A stretch of DNA of 64,000 nt, taken from assembly GCF_026586665.1 (NCBI RefSeq), contig NZ_JAODIY010000001.1, positions 372,001-436,000 on the forward strand. Reading direction: 5' to 3'. The first letter of the stretch is position 1. Every line of letters begins with the position of its first letter. Positions 56,911 to 64,000 of the stretch are shown in pieces. The notes under the pieces are model-generated. The model made no database searches, was not told where the DNA came from, and saw only the letters and a list, made by a program, of their open reading frames with translations. The position numbers and the translations under genes are program-made. This stretch comes from Halovenus rubra. GTDB taxonomy: Archaea; Halobacteriota; Halobacteria; Halobacteriales; Haloarculaceae.

Positions 56911-57792
56911 CTAGCAGTCGACGCAAACCGTCTCAGCTACCGTTAGCTCCTCGTCGATGATAACGTGAAGCTCGTCAGAACCAAGCGGGATTCTGACCGA
57001 GACCTCCCAAGGGTCTTCAGCGTTGACAGTGGTATACTCGTCGTCGACACACCAGGGAAGGGTCCAATAACGGCGGTCCGTCAACGAGATGTCGTGGTCA
57101 GCATAGAAAGAGGTGACCGCTGCTTCGTCGAGCAATACGAGACCAACCGGCGAACACAACTCGTGGTGGCACTGCTTGCAGACGTGCTCGGCACGAACCG
57201 AAACATCGAGACAGCAGGATTCCTCGCGTGCAATTTCAGTTTCCATCCGCCCACTACAGACGGGGCAGACGCCGTCAGCGGCCAGACAGTGCAGGTGACG
57301 GACTCGCTCGTCAAACGCCTGTGCAATCTCTTCGGGTGTCCGGTCGACCAGTCCACCGGGCGGGAACGGGTACTGGCCGTGTGCCTTGCCACAGTCGTCA
57401 CAGCTAACCGAAAGTTGCTCGTCGTCGTAACTGGCATACAGCGGGCCGCCACACCGCGTACATGACCCTTGCACGTCGAAGGGGTCGACCTCGGGTTGCC
57501 GTGTGAACGTGCCTGCCCGAATGGCACGGATGACCTGTCCGCCGGCAAAACGGAGGTCGTACCCCTCGTCTGTCTTGGCGACGAACTGGTCGGTGAGCTG
57601 TTTGAGGTGGTAGTTGAACTGGGCGCTGTCGTCGAGATTGATTTCGTCGAACAGCTCCGAAAATCGGATTGGGCGGTCCTCTGCACGCCAGAGGGCTTCA
57701 AGAATATCTAGACGGGTTTCGTTTGCGATGACCGAAAGCGCCTCCGCTGGCGGGACGTTGCTCCCGGTCGATTTGTCGGTCATAGAGCTCAT
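56911..57792 (-). CDS. Winged-helix / zinc-ribbon transcriptional regulator (paralogue 2)
   Basis: About 293 residues from ATG 57792 (ATG 57783 is also possible). Winged helix: LSVIANETRLDILEALW, AQFNYHLKQLTDQFVAK, GYDLRFAGGQV; then CTRCGGP ... CDDCGK and CPVCSGR ... CKQCHHE zinc ribbons, a C-terminal beta domain and IIDEELTVAETVC. Same plan as the gene at 49041. Upstream palindromes suggest self-regulation. Confidence 0.87.
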   Translation of the reverse strand: MSSMTDKSTGSNVPPAEALSVIANETRLDILEALWRAEDRPIRFSELFDEINLDDSAQFNYHLKQLTDQFVAKTDEGYDLRFAGGQVIRAIRAGTFTRQPEVDPFDVQGSCTRCGGPLYASYDDEQLSVSCDDCGKAHGQYPFPPGGLVDRTPEEIAQAFDERVRHLHCLAADGVCPVCSGRMETEIAREESCCLDVSVRAEHVCKQCHHELCSPVGLVLLDEAAVTSFYADHDISLTDRRYWTLPWCVDDEYTTVNAEDPWEVSVRIPLGSDELHVIIDEELTVAETVCVDC

Positions 57793-57858
57793 ACTGTTTT
57801 GTTCGTTGGAACAACACAAAAACATTCGCTGAACTGAGTTTCAGTAGCGTCCTGTCGT

Positions 57859-57907
57859 CACCGTGTTGGTGACCGAGGCGAATCGTCACGCCGTTCAGCG
57901 TGACGAA
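57859..57907. promoter_or_regulatory. Tandem palindromes upstream of winged-helix regulator 2
   Basis: GTCACC-GTGTT-GGTGAC at 57859-57875 and CGTCACGC-CGTTCA-GCGTGACG at 57886-57907 are two perfect inverted repeats sharing the half-site GTCAC. They lie 67-115 bases before the regulator's start codon, close enough to serve as operators for it. They could also form hairpins in RNA. A short frame starting GTG 57871 runs through the area to 57976. Confidence 0.5.
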
Positions 57908-57976
57908 CAACGCAGACAGCGCCTGCAGACTGACCGTTTCGATGCCGACGAGCAGGAGCGGCAGCGCCTGTCATAG
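57871..57976 (+). CDS. Possible 34-residue protein or remnant
   Basis: GTG-started frame with charged helical text (DEQRRQRLQTDRFDADEQERQRLS read as DEQRRQRLQTD and FDADEQERQRLS, a visible internal repeat of RQRL). Plausible haloarchaeal coding composition but overlapping the palindromes. Could be the lost 5' part of the following HAD gene or a chance frame. No family recognised. Confidence 0.2.
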
Positions 57977-57981
57977 AATAG

Positions 57982-58371
57982 TTCTCGTGGACTCAGATAG
58001 CGGTCAGTACAGGTCGAGACGAGGTTGGCCTCGTCACGAACGGCCGAAAAGAGACACAGCAGGCGAAACTCGAAACGTTGGGTATCGCCGACAGCTTCGA
58101 GGTGACGGTGTACTGTGACCTGGCTGGCGGCGTCGACCCAAAACCTGCGACGGAGCCGTTCGACCGCGCACTCGCGGCACTCGCTGTGCCTCCAGCGGCG
58201 ACAGCGTACGTCTGGGACGACCACAGCGCGGACGTCGTCGGTGCGCACGAGGCTGGTCTCCAGTCGGTCTGGGTCCCCCCGGACCGTCCCCACGAGAGTC
58301 ATCTGACCGACCCCGACCCTGAACCGACACACCGGCTGGAATCGCTGACCGACCTGCCAACGGTTCTCTGA
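57982..58371 (+). pseudogene. 5'-truncated HAD-superfamily hydrolase
   Basis: About 129 codons in frame with no good start. From DEVGLVTNGRKETQQAKL (motif II Thr) through GGVDPKPATEPFDRAL (motif III Lys), YVWDDHSADVVGAHEAG (motif IV, with Trp where Gly is usual) and SVWVPPDRPHESH it is clearly the C-terminal half of a haloarchaeal HAD phosphatase. The nucleophile motif DxDxT and the cap domain are absent. An ATG at 58078 lies inside this conserved text. A 5' deletion is the simplest explanation. Confidence 0.75.
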
Positions 58372-58386
58372 CCGCCGCTGTCTTTT

Positions 58387-59670
58387 TTAGCTGCCGGCTA
58401 TTCCGTCCCGCTGTATCGCCTCAGCAGCCTCCCGGCCGCTGTCGAGTGCGCCCTGTATCGAGGACCACTCCGTGTACTCCCCGGCGAGGTACACCGGCCC
58501 GCTGGGCGCGTCAACGTTAGGCCACTCACGGCCAAACCCGGGGGGTTGGGCGAGTTGTGCGAACGGAATCCGGTCCGTTCGAAGCAGTTCGAGCGCTTCG
58601 AACTGATTTTCGGGGAACCACGCACCCAGCGCAGCCTGAACCGCCTCGGCAAGCTCTTCATCGGTGGCTGACTGCTCCCCGAGGAACGTCGCACTGAGGA
58701 GATGTGTCTCGTCTGGGGCGTACTCCGGGGCGACTGCCGAAAGCACAGCAACCTGGTTCGGCCGCGCGTCGGCCACGTTAAGCAAAAGCCGGTCGCTCCC
58801 TTCAAGTCGCTGGGTCTTGGGAACCGAAAAGTACTGTGTCACACAACCATGTGCCTTCGTGGGAATCGAGTTAACTCCCGTCAGAGTGCTAGCTGTTGGC
58901 GGGTCCGTCGCGACGACTGCTGCGTCTGTCTCTATCGTTTCGAGTGGTGTTTCGACGACTGCGCCACCGCTGATTGTCCCGTCTGTCGGCTCGACTGCTT
59001 CGACTGGTGTACCGGTCTCGATTGTCGCCCCTGCATTCCGTGCTGACTCGACAAGCTGGTCGGTGATGGCTCCCATTCCGCTAGCTGGGACCGCCGCCGG
59101 GCCGGCAGTGAGCATCTTAAAGGTGTATTCGAAGACGAACGCCGAACTCGACAGCGAGCGGTCGAGGGTGATGCCACCGTAGAAGGGCGTGGCAAACCGG
59201 TCGCAAAACCGGTCTGAAAAGCCACGCTCGTCGAGGTATTCCTCGATGCTCATCTCCGTTGCCGTATCCAAATCGTTGAGAGACTTTCCAGCAAGCTCTC
59301 GACGCAAGCGTAACACTCGTAGCTTATCGCCAAGCGTCACGTCACGGTTGAACAGCGTCGACAGCAACGCGCCGGGGTCTCGGAGTGGGTCGGCAAGCGT
59401 CGTTCGCTCACCGGGTCTGACGAGTGTCGCGCCGGGTCTGAATGCTCTTAGAGAGAGGGAATCGAGGTCGAGTTCGCGTTGTGTGGCGGGGTACGATGGA
59501 AAGAGAACCTGGAACCCGCGGTCGAGAACGAATCCGTCCTCGTGGCTGCTCCGGACGCGCCCCCCGATTTCGCTCTCGCGTTCGAACAGCGTTACGTCAA
59601 GTCCGGCGTCGGCGAGGTGTCGTGTGGCTACCAATCCAGCAAGTCCGCCGCCGGCGACTACCACTTTCAT
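58387..59670 (-). CDS. FAD-dependent amine-oxidase/phytoene-desaturase-like oxidoreductase
   Basis: About 427 residues from ATG 59670. Dinucleotide-binding GGGLAG at residues 8-13 with Glu ending beta-2 (LFERESEIGGRVRS), LDRGFQVLFPSYPAT, an FAD-binding C terminus (YLAGEYTEWSSIQGALDSG) and a flavin Asn/Gly-rich loop. The order matches phytoene-desaturase / protoporphyrinogen-oxidase-like enzymes. Substrate not certain; the carotenoid-type gene at 62620 lies nearby. Confidence 0.85.
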   Translation of the reverse strand: MKVVVAGGGLAGLVATRHLADAGLDVTLFERESEIGGRVRSSHEDGFVLDRGFQVLFPSYPATQRELDLDSLSLRAFRPGATLVRPGERTTLADPLRDPGALLSTLFNRDVTLGDKLRVLRLRRELAGKSLNDLDTATEMSIEEYLDERGFSDRFCDRFATPFYGGITLDRSLSSSAFVFEYTFKMLTAGPAAVPASGMGAITDQLVESARNAGATIETGTPVEAVEPTDGTISGGAVVETPLETIETDAAVVATDPPTASTLTGVNSIPTKAHGCVTQYFSVPKTQRLEGSDRLLLNVADARPNQVAVLSAVAPEYAPDETHLLSATFLGEQSATDEELAEAVQAALGAWFPENQFEALELLRTDRIPFAQLAQPPGFGREWPNVDAPSGPVYLAGEYTEWSSIQGALDSGREAAEAIQRDGIAGS

Positions 59671-59805
59671 ACGGAATATCTCCGGGTCGACGTGTAAAAA
59701 TGACTCCGGAAACGTCACTTACTACATCGGAGTGCATCATATAATTCTTTACTATTTTCAGATACCCAACATTTTCTTACCCACCACTCCCTTTGAGTAG
59801 GTTGT

Positions 59806-60999
59806 ATGGTAGAGATACAGTGCCCGGCGACGGCTCAGCGGGACGAACAGACACCACTCGTTGTCACCGACCTCCCGGCGGGTACGCGAACTACCCTCAT
59901 CGCCCGGACTGACGGGTTCTACGGCGGTGCTAGCTCGCGACAGGTGTTCGATTCGGGGCCAGAAAGAACGGTAGACACAGGTAGTGACATACCCATCGAC
60001 GGAGACTACGAGGGAGTTGCGCCGATGGGGTGGTTGTGGTCGATGACACCAGAACGAGACGATCAGACATCGAGTGCGATACACGACGAGCCGGTGACAA
60101 TCGAGCTCTCGGTTCAGGTTGAGGGAGAGACACACGCAACTGCGACCACGATACGACAGCCTGGTGGTGCGGGCGTTCATCTCCAGTCTATCGAGTCGTC
60201 GACGGTTGCCGGCGAGTTCGCGTATCCGTCCAGCGGCGATCCGTGTCCAGGCGTGCTTGTCCTCCACGGGTCAGATGGTAAGCCAATGACCGGTGTCGCC
60301 CGTCTGCTTGCCAGTCACGGGTTCGCGGCGCTTGCGCTTCGCTGGCTTGGCGATGGCGCACCGACCGACGTACCCACAGATGTCCCGCTCTCATACATCG
60401 ACGATGCCGCAGCCTGGCTGAAAGGTCATGAGGTCGTCGACTCCGACTCTCTCGGCATCTGGGGCATTTCCAAGGGGGGCGAACTTGCATTTGCCGCCGC
60501 CGCATACGGCGACTGGGTCGACGCAGTCGTCGCCGTCTCACCGAGCGGTCTAATCATGCCAGGTGAAAGGCCAGGAAGTGCCACGATCGCTATCGACGGC
60601 GAGTCGCTTCCCTCACTTTCAATCCCGGATGGACCACCGCCAGAAAACGGGCTGGAGATGACACACGACTTGTTAGACGCGTCGGACAACGAGACACTCG
60701 AAGCAGCGACAATTCCGGTCGACGACACTGACGCACCGTTGCTCGTTTTGGCTGGGCGTGAGGACACGGTCTGGGATGCAGTAGCGCTGACCGACGAGAC
60801 GATGGACCGTCTCGCGTCGGCAGACACCTCGTTTCCCGCCAACCGGGTCGTCTACGACGATGCCGGGCACTCACTCCGTCCCCCGTACGTTCCGCACACT
60901 GTTGGAACCGCTGGCGGTACCACGGTCGGAAAAGCCACCGCAGCGGTCGATGCCTGGGACCGGACCTTATCGACGCTCGGGCAGCTATCGAACCGGTGA
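59806..60999 (+). CDS. Acyl-CoA thioester hydrolase / BAAT-family protein
   Basis: 397 residues. The N-terminal about 120 are a beta-sandwich (acyl-CoA thioesterase/BAAT N domain); the rest is an alpha/beta hydrolase: VLVLHGSDG, GIWGISKGGELAF with Ser nucleophile, an acid in LLVLAGREDTVWD, and His in YDDAGHSLRPPY. BAAT amidating enzymes use Cys at the nucleophile, so the Ser here points to thioesterase activity. Followed at once by the M28 peptidase. Confidence 0.87.
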   Translation: MVEIQCPATAQRDEQTPLVVTDLPAGTRTTLIARTDGFYGGASSRQVFDSGPERTVDTGSDIPIDGDYEGVAPMGWLWSMTPERDDQTSSAIHDEPVTIELSVQVEGETHATATTIRQPGGAGVHLQSIESSTVAGEFAYPSSGDPCPGVLVLHGSDGKPMTGVARLLASHGFAALALRWLGDGAPTDVPTDVPLSYIDDAAAWLKGHEVVDSDSLGIWGISKGGELAFAAAAYGDWVDAVVAVSPSGLIMPGERPGSATIAIDGESLPSLSIPDGPPPENGLEMTHDLLDASDNETLEAATIPVDDTDAPLLVLAGREDTVWDAVALTDETMDRLASADTSFPANRVVYDDAGHSLRPPYVPHTVGTAGGTTVGKATAAVDAWDRTLSTLGQLSNR

Positions 61000-61094
61000 C
61001 CTCCATCCGGTGCCGGCACTCTGGCAGAATATCGAGAGAGAAATCACACCGCGGGATGGGACAGGCTCTTGTGAGGGCTCGCCTAACCGCGAGT

Positions 61095-62429
61095 ATGAGA
61101 AAGCTCCCCAATAGCGTCGTCGGGGATGCACAGACCAGCGACTTCGGCTGGCAAGTGCTTACTGACCTCGTCGACGTCGGGAATCGGATGGCCGGACAGG
61201 CGGGCGAGGCCGACGGTGCGGCTGTCGTCCGCGACGCGTTTGAACGGGCCGGGCTCCGCAAGCCAACCATCGAGCGCTTCGACATCCCCGGCTGGTGGCG
61301 TGAGGAGGCGACGCTCACGGTCGAAACGCCGCACGAACGCGTACACGACAATACACATGAGGTCATCTCGTTGCCCGGCTCGCCGTCCGGGAGCGTCACC
61401 GCCGATGTCGTCGATGTCGGCCCGGGCGGGTACGACGACTTCGAGGCCGCAGATATCGACGGCGCGGTCGTCATGGCCTCAAGCGAGACACCGGAATCGG
61501 CCGACCGCTGGATTCACCGAATGGAGAAGTATTCAAACGCCGCCACCGAGGGCGCGGCCGGCTTCATCTTCCGGAATCACATCGATGGCTCGCTCCCGCC
61601 GACCGGTGAGGTGGGATACGGCAACCGTCCCGGCCCGATTCCGGCTGTCGGTGTCAGCAGTGAAGTCGGAACACGTCTTGCTCGCTACGCTGTAGACGGG
61701 GCGACAGTCAGTATCGACTCACAGTGCCGGAACGAGCCCTCGACCTCACGCAACGTCGAGGCACGCCTCGGTCCCGAAGATGGTGAGGAGGTGTTGGTTA
61801 CAGCCCACGTCGACGCTCACGATATCAGTGACGGCGCGCTCGACAATGGAACCGGCTCCGCGCTTGTCGCGGAGATTGGCCGCCTGCTGACAGCAGTCGA
61901 GGGCGAACTTGATCATCCCGTTCGGTTTATCACCTTTGGCTCCGAGGAAATTGGCCTTCGCGGGGCGTATCACTGGTCGGAGAGTCACGATCTGGACAAC
62001 GTGAAATGTGTCGTGAACATTGACGGCGCAGGCTCTTCGCGGAACCTCTGGGTTGGAACCAACGGCTTTGAGACATTAGCGTCAGTCTTCGAATCTGTGA
62101 CCGACGAGTTCAACGCGCCACTCTCGACGCGGTCGGGCATTTCGCCCCACGGTGACCAGTGGGCATTCGTTCAGGAGGGGATTCCTGCAGTGATGGCCGG
62201 CAGTACCTCCGACTCTACAGGCCGGGGCTGGGGGCATACCCACGCCGACACGATAGACAAACTCGACAGCCGGGACCTGCGTGACCTCGCTGTTTTACTT
62301 GCTGAAGCCGTTGCCCGACTCGCCGACAACGAGGTTTCTGTCGCGACAAAGTCCCGTACGACGATTCGGGAACACATCGATGACGGCTATGTCCAAGAAC
62401 TCAAAACCGGTGGCCGATGGCCGTACTGA
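61095..62429 (+). CDS. M28-family zinc metallopeptidase with PA domain
   Basis: About 444 residues from ATG 61095. A PA insertion (residues about 100-215) precedes or interrupts the M28 fold. Zinc ligands appear in TAHVDAHDISDGALDNGTG (His, Asp), GSEEIGLRGAY (catalytic and ligand Glu), NIDGAG (Asp) and WGHTHADTIDKLD (His). Aminopeptidase-type; no signal peptide, so cytoplasmic. A longer frame starting at 60996 overlaps the previous stop. Confidence 0.88.
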   Translation: MRKLPNSVVGDAQTSDFGWQVLTDLVDVGNRMAGQAGEADGAAVVRDAFERAGLRKPTIERFDIPGWWREEATLTVETPHERVHDNTHEVISLPGSPSGSVTADVVDVGPGGYDDFEAADIDGAVVMASSETPESADRWIHRMEKYSNAATEGAAGFIFRNHIDGSLPPTGEVGYGNRPGPIPAVGVSSEVGTRLARYAVDGATVSIDSQCRNEPSTSRNVEARLGPEDGEEVLVTAHVDAHDISDGALDNGTGSALVAEIGRLLTAVEGELDHPVRFITFGSEEIGLRGAYHWSESHDLDNVKCVVNIDGAGSSRNLWVGTNGFETLASVFESVTDEFNAPLSTRSGISPHGDQWAFVQEGIPAVMAGSTSDSTGRGWGHTHADTIDKLDSRDLRDLAVLLAEAVARLADNEVSVATKSRTTIREHIDDGYVQELKTGGRWPY

Positions 62430-62619
62430 CACAACAACGCTGAGTGGTTGTCAAACCACTGTTGTCTTGCTAGCATCACGAACGAGGCGTTCTTGTCTGC
62501 CGATGCCGACATACAACACCGCGTCTGCACGGCAGCGCTTCGAAATCTGTTGTCGTCTCTCGATATACTAGCCCAGTATACACGGACAAACTTATTCGGG
62601 TACTGTTCTATGCTAGTAT

Positions 62620-63858
62620 ATGACAATCGCTCGCCATGCGACCGGCGTTCGCGCCGACCTGCAAGCGCTCGCATCGCAGGTGCATCCGGTGTTTATGTTG
62701 CCGCCGTTGGCAGCTTCGTGGTTCGGTGCAATCCTCGCTGGTGAGTTTGCGCTCGGACTCGGAGCTATTCATATGGTCGCGATGTTCTGTGCGGTCTACA
62801 CTGCCCACGTCAAAGATGGGTACGTCGATTACCACCACCGTGGCGAGGACGACGACCATCCATTGACCGTCTATGGCTGTCGGGTTGCTCTGGTTGGGGC
62901 GACTGCTGGGTTCGTGGCTTGTGCTGTTGCCCTTTTTGTCGTCGTCAACGCCACGGCGGCCCTTATCACTCTCCCGACGTGGTTCATTGGCTATCTGCAT
63001 GCGCCCCAACTCGATACAAACCCGGTGACGACGACGCTTGGCTACCCAACCGGTATCGCGCTGGCAATTGTCGGCGGTCACTACGCACAGGCAACGACGA
63101 TATCCAGCACATCGATTGGGTTCGCGCTCGTCTTCATGACGACGCTTGCAGGCGTCAAAATCATCGATGACGAGCAAGACTATCGGTACGACCGCTCTAT
63201 TTCCAAGCGGACGGTCGCGGTTGTGCTTGGCCGGCCACAGGCGCGGACACTGGCGTTTGGGCTTGTTGGACTCGGGATGATTGGCGTTCTCTGGGGAGCA
63301 ATATCTGGGCTGTTTCCGCCCGCTTCACCGCTCGCTGCGCTGGCGTTCGCGTCGATAGCGGCCGTTGCAAGCAGAGCAAACCCGACAGTCGGCACGATGC
63401 TCCTCATTCGCGGAGCGTATGTCTTTCTCGCCGTCCTTGTCGTTGCGGTCTGGTTCCAACCCCTTTCGGCAACGGGGCTACCGGATATCACCGTCTTTGG
63501 GTCGTACACGTACCTGCTCACCGAGGTGGCGTTTGGCTCGCTCGCGCTTGTCTTGCTCCGCTACGCTGGCGCGCTCCGTCGGGCCGCCCAGACAGTGGCC
63601 GCGCTGTATCCGATTGCCTATGTCTGGGACTGGTACACCCTCGAAGTCGGCGTCTTTGATATCACGATGCGCACTGGCTATAACCTGTTTGGTATCCCTA
63701 TCGAGGAACATATCTTCATGATTGTTGTCCCGGCACTGGTCCTCGGGATACACGAGTGTATCGACACTCTTTCCGTGGAGTCAGAGACGGCACTGCCATC
63801 TGCCGGCGAGCAGCGTACTGAGCCAAGCGACGTGACCGATGGTAAACCCCGCGAGTGA
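62620..63858 (+). CDS. UbiA prenyltransferase fused to a lycopene-cyclase-type domain
   Basis: 412 residues, about ten membrane spans. The UbiA half has both Asp motifs: HVKDGYVDYHHRGEDDDHP (D66-x3-D70) and GVKIIDDEQDYRYDRSISK at about 185-203. The C-terminal about 90 residues (AALYPIAYVWDWYTLEVGVFD, FGIPIEEHIFMIVVPALVL) carry the P-[LI]-E-E-x-x-F motif of heterodimeric-type lycopene cyclases. Likely a lycopene elongase/cyclase-like enzyme acting on C40 or C50 carotenoids, or another prenyl acceptor. A TATA-like AACTTATTCG sits about 27-30 bases upstream. Confidence 0.82.
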   Translation: MTIARHATGVRADLQALASQVHPVFMLPPLAASWFGAILAGEFALGLGAIHMVAMFCAVYTAHVKDGYVDYHHRGEDDDHPLTVYGCRVALVGATAGFVACAVALFVVVNATAALITLPTWFIGYLHAPQLDTNPVTTTLGYPTGIALAIVGGHYAQATTISSTSIGFALVFMTTLAGVKIIDDEQDYRYDRSISKRTVAVVLGRPQARTLAFGLVGLGMIGVLWGAISGLFPPASPLAALAFASIAAVASRANPTVGTMLLIRGAYVFLAVLVVAVWFQPLSATGLPDITVFGSYTYLLTEVAFGSLALVLLRYAGALRRAAQTVAALYPIAYVWDWYTLEVGVFDITMRTGYNLFGIPIEEHIFMIVVPALVLGIHECIDTLSVESETALPSAGEQRTEPSDVTDGKPRE

Positions 63859-64000
63859 ACCACACTAATCGGATACCCAGACTACACGAGTCCACTGCAA
63901 GACAAAAGAAACACAGAAAACAACAACATCGCTGTCAGTGGGTCACGCGGTCAGCTCAATCCGTCAACGGTGTGCCTGTGCCAGCCAGAGCGCTTCGAGA
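63859..64000. other. Window tail; possible 3' end of a minus-strand gene
   Basis: The first about 100 bases are AC-rich spacer. From the right edge the minus strand can be read LEALWLAQAHR then TGA (complement of 63963-63965), which looks like a protein C terminus, but two other minus frames also stop nearby. Too short to assign. Confidence 0.25.

Noticed and set aside
58387-60999. Complete carotenoid gene cluster around 58-64 kb
   Set aside because: Only an FAD oxidoreductase of uncertain substrate and the UbiA-cyclase fusion fit; thioesterase and peptidase genes intervene and no crtB or crtI is evident.

Overview
The window looks like a haloarchaeal (class Halobacteria) chromosome segment. 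Its proteins are strongly acidic and rich in Asp, Glu and Thr. Secreted proteins carry Tat twin-arginine signals and haloarchaeal lipoboxes. Many transcripts appear leaderless, with an archaeal TATA box about 25 bases before the start codon. Typical haloarchaeal families are present, including a conditioned-medium-induced protein 4 homologue and PCNA beside bacterial-type LigA and UvrC. GC content is moderate for the group by eye; I do not assign a genus. No rRNA, tRNA, CRISPR array or intact insertion sequence was found.

Layout. 1-9.2 kb: an ammonium transporter that seems to run into a P-II domain at the window edge; an aminotransferase with an Lrp/AsnC regulator; an M42 peptidase; a LolA-like lipoprotein; a Sir2 deacetylase; and a Tat-exported eight-bladed beta-propeller protein. 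9.3-14.2 kb: a phosphate operon pstS-pstC-pstA-phoU that lacks pstB. 14.4-16.3 kb: an arsenic cluster arsR-arsC-acr3 in which arsC has lost its central part. 16.4-21.9 kb: a metallophosphoesterase, an inositol-monophosphatase-like enzyme, a CBS protein, citrate synthase, a frameshifted cupin gene and small conserved proteins. 21.9-25.6 kb: an aerobic phenylacetyl-CoA epoxidase operon paaABCD plus a separate small zinc ribbon, facing a divergent HTH regulator.

25.7-36.6 kb: RimI, an MFS transporter, an alanine-glyoxylate-type aminotransferase, LigA, a PH-like membrane protein, UvrC, dUTPase and aconitase. 36.6-42.8 kb: PCNA, a divergent conserved protein, a 5'-nucleotidase-type phosphoesterase, a small membrane protein, a large membrane Fe-S oxidoreductase and the Cmi4 homologue. 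42.9-46.1 kb: an operon of unknown function (RecA-like protein, small protein, two coiled-coil proteins and a MinD/ParA ATPase), which is the best candidate here for an undescribed system. 46.1-55.4 kb: RNase Z, an erythromycin-esterase-like protein, a winged-helix zinc-ribbon regulator, a Ski2-type helicase, a polyphosphate kinase with an N-terminal C2H2 zinc finger, and a PPP phosphatase.

55.5-64 kb: a DMT transporter, a cupin, a second winged-helix zinc-ribbon regulator with tandem palindromes upstream, a 5'-truncated HAD gene, an FAD amine-oxidase/desaturase-like protein, a BAAT-type acyl-CoA thioesterase, an M28 peptidase, and a UbiA prenyltransferase fused to a lycopene-cyclase-type domain. 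Phosphate handling recurs (Pst, PhoU, Ppk, phosphoesterases). The window also holds four decayed or decaying genes (arsC, cupin, HAD, a MaoC scrap).
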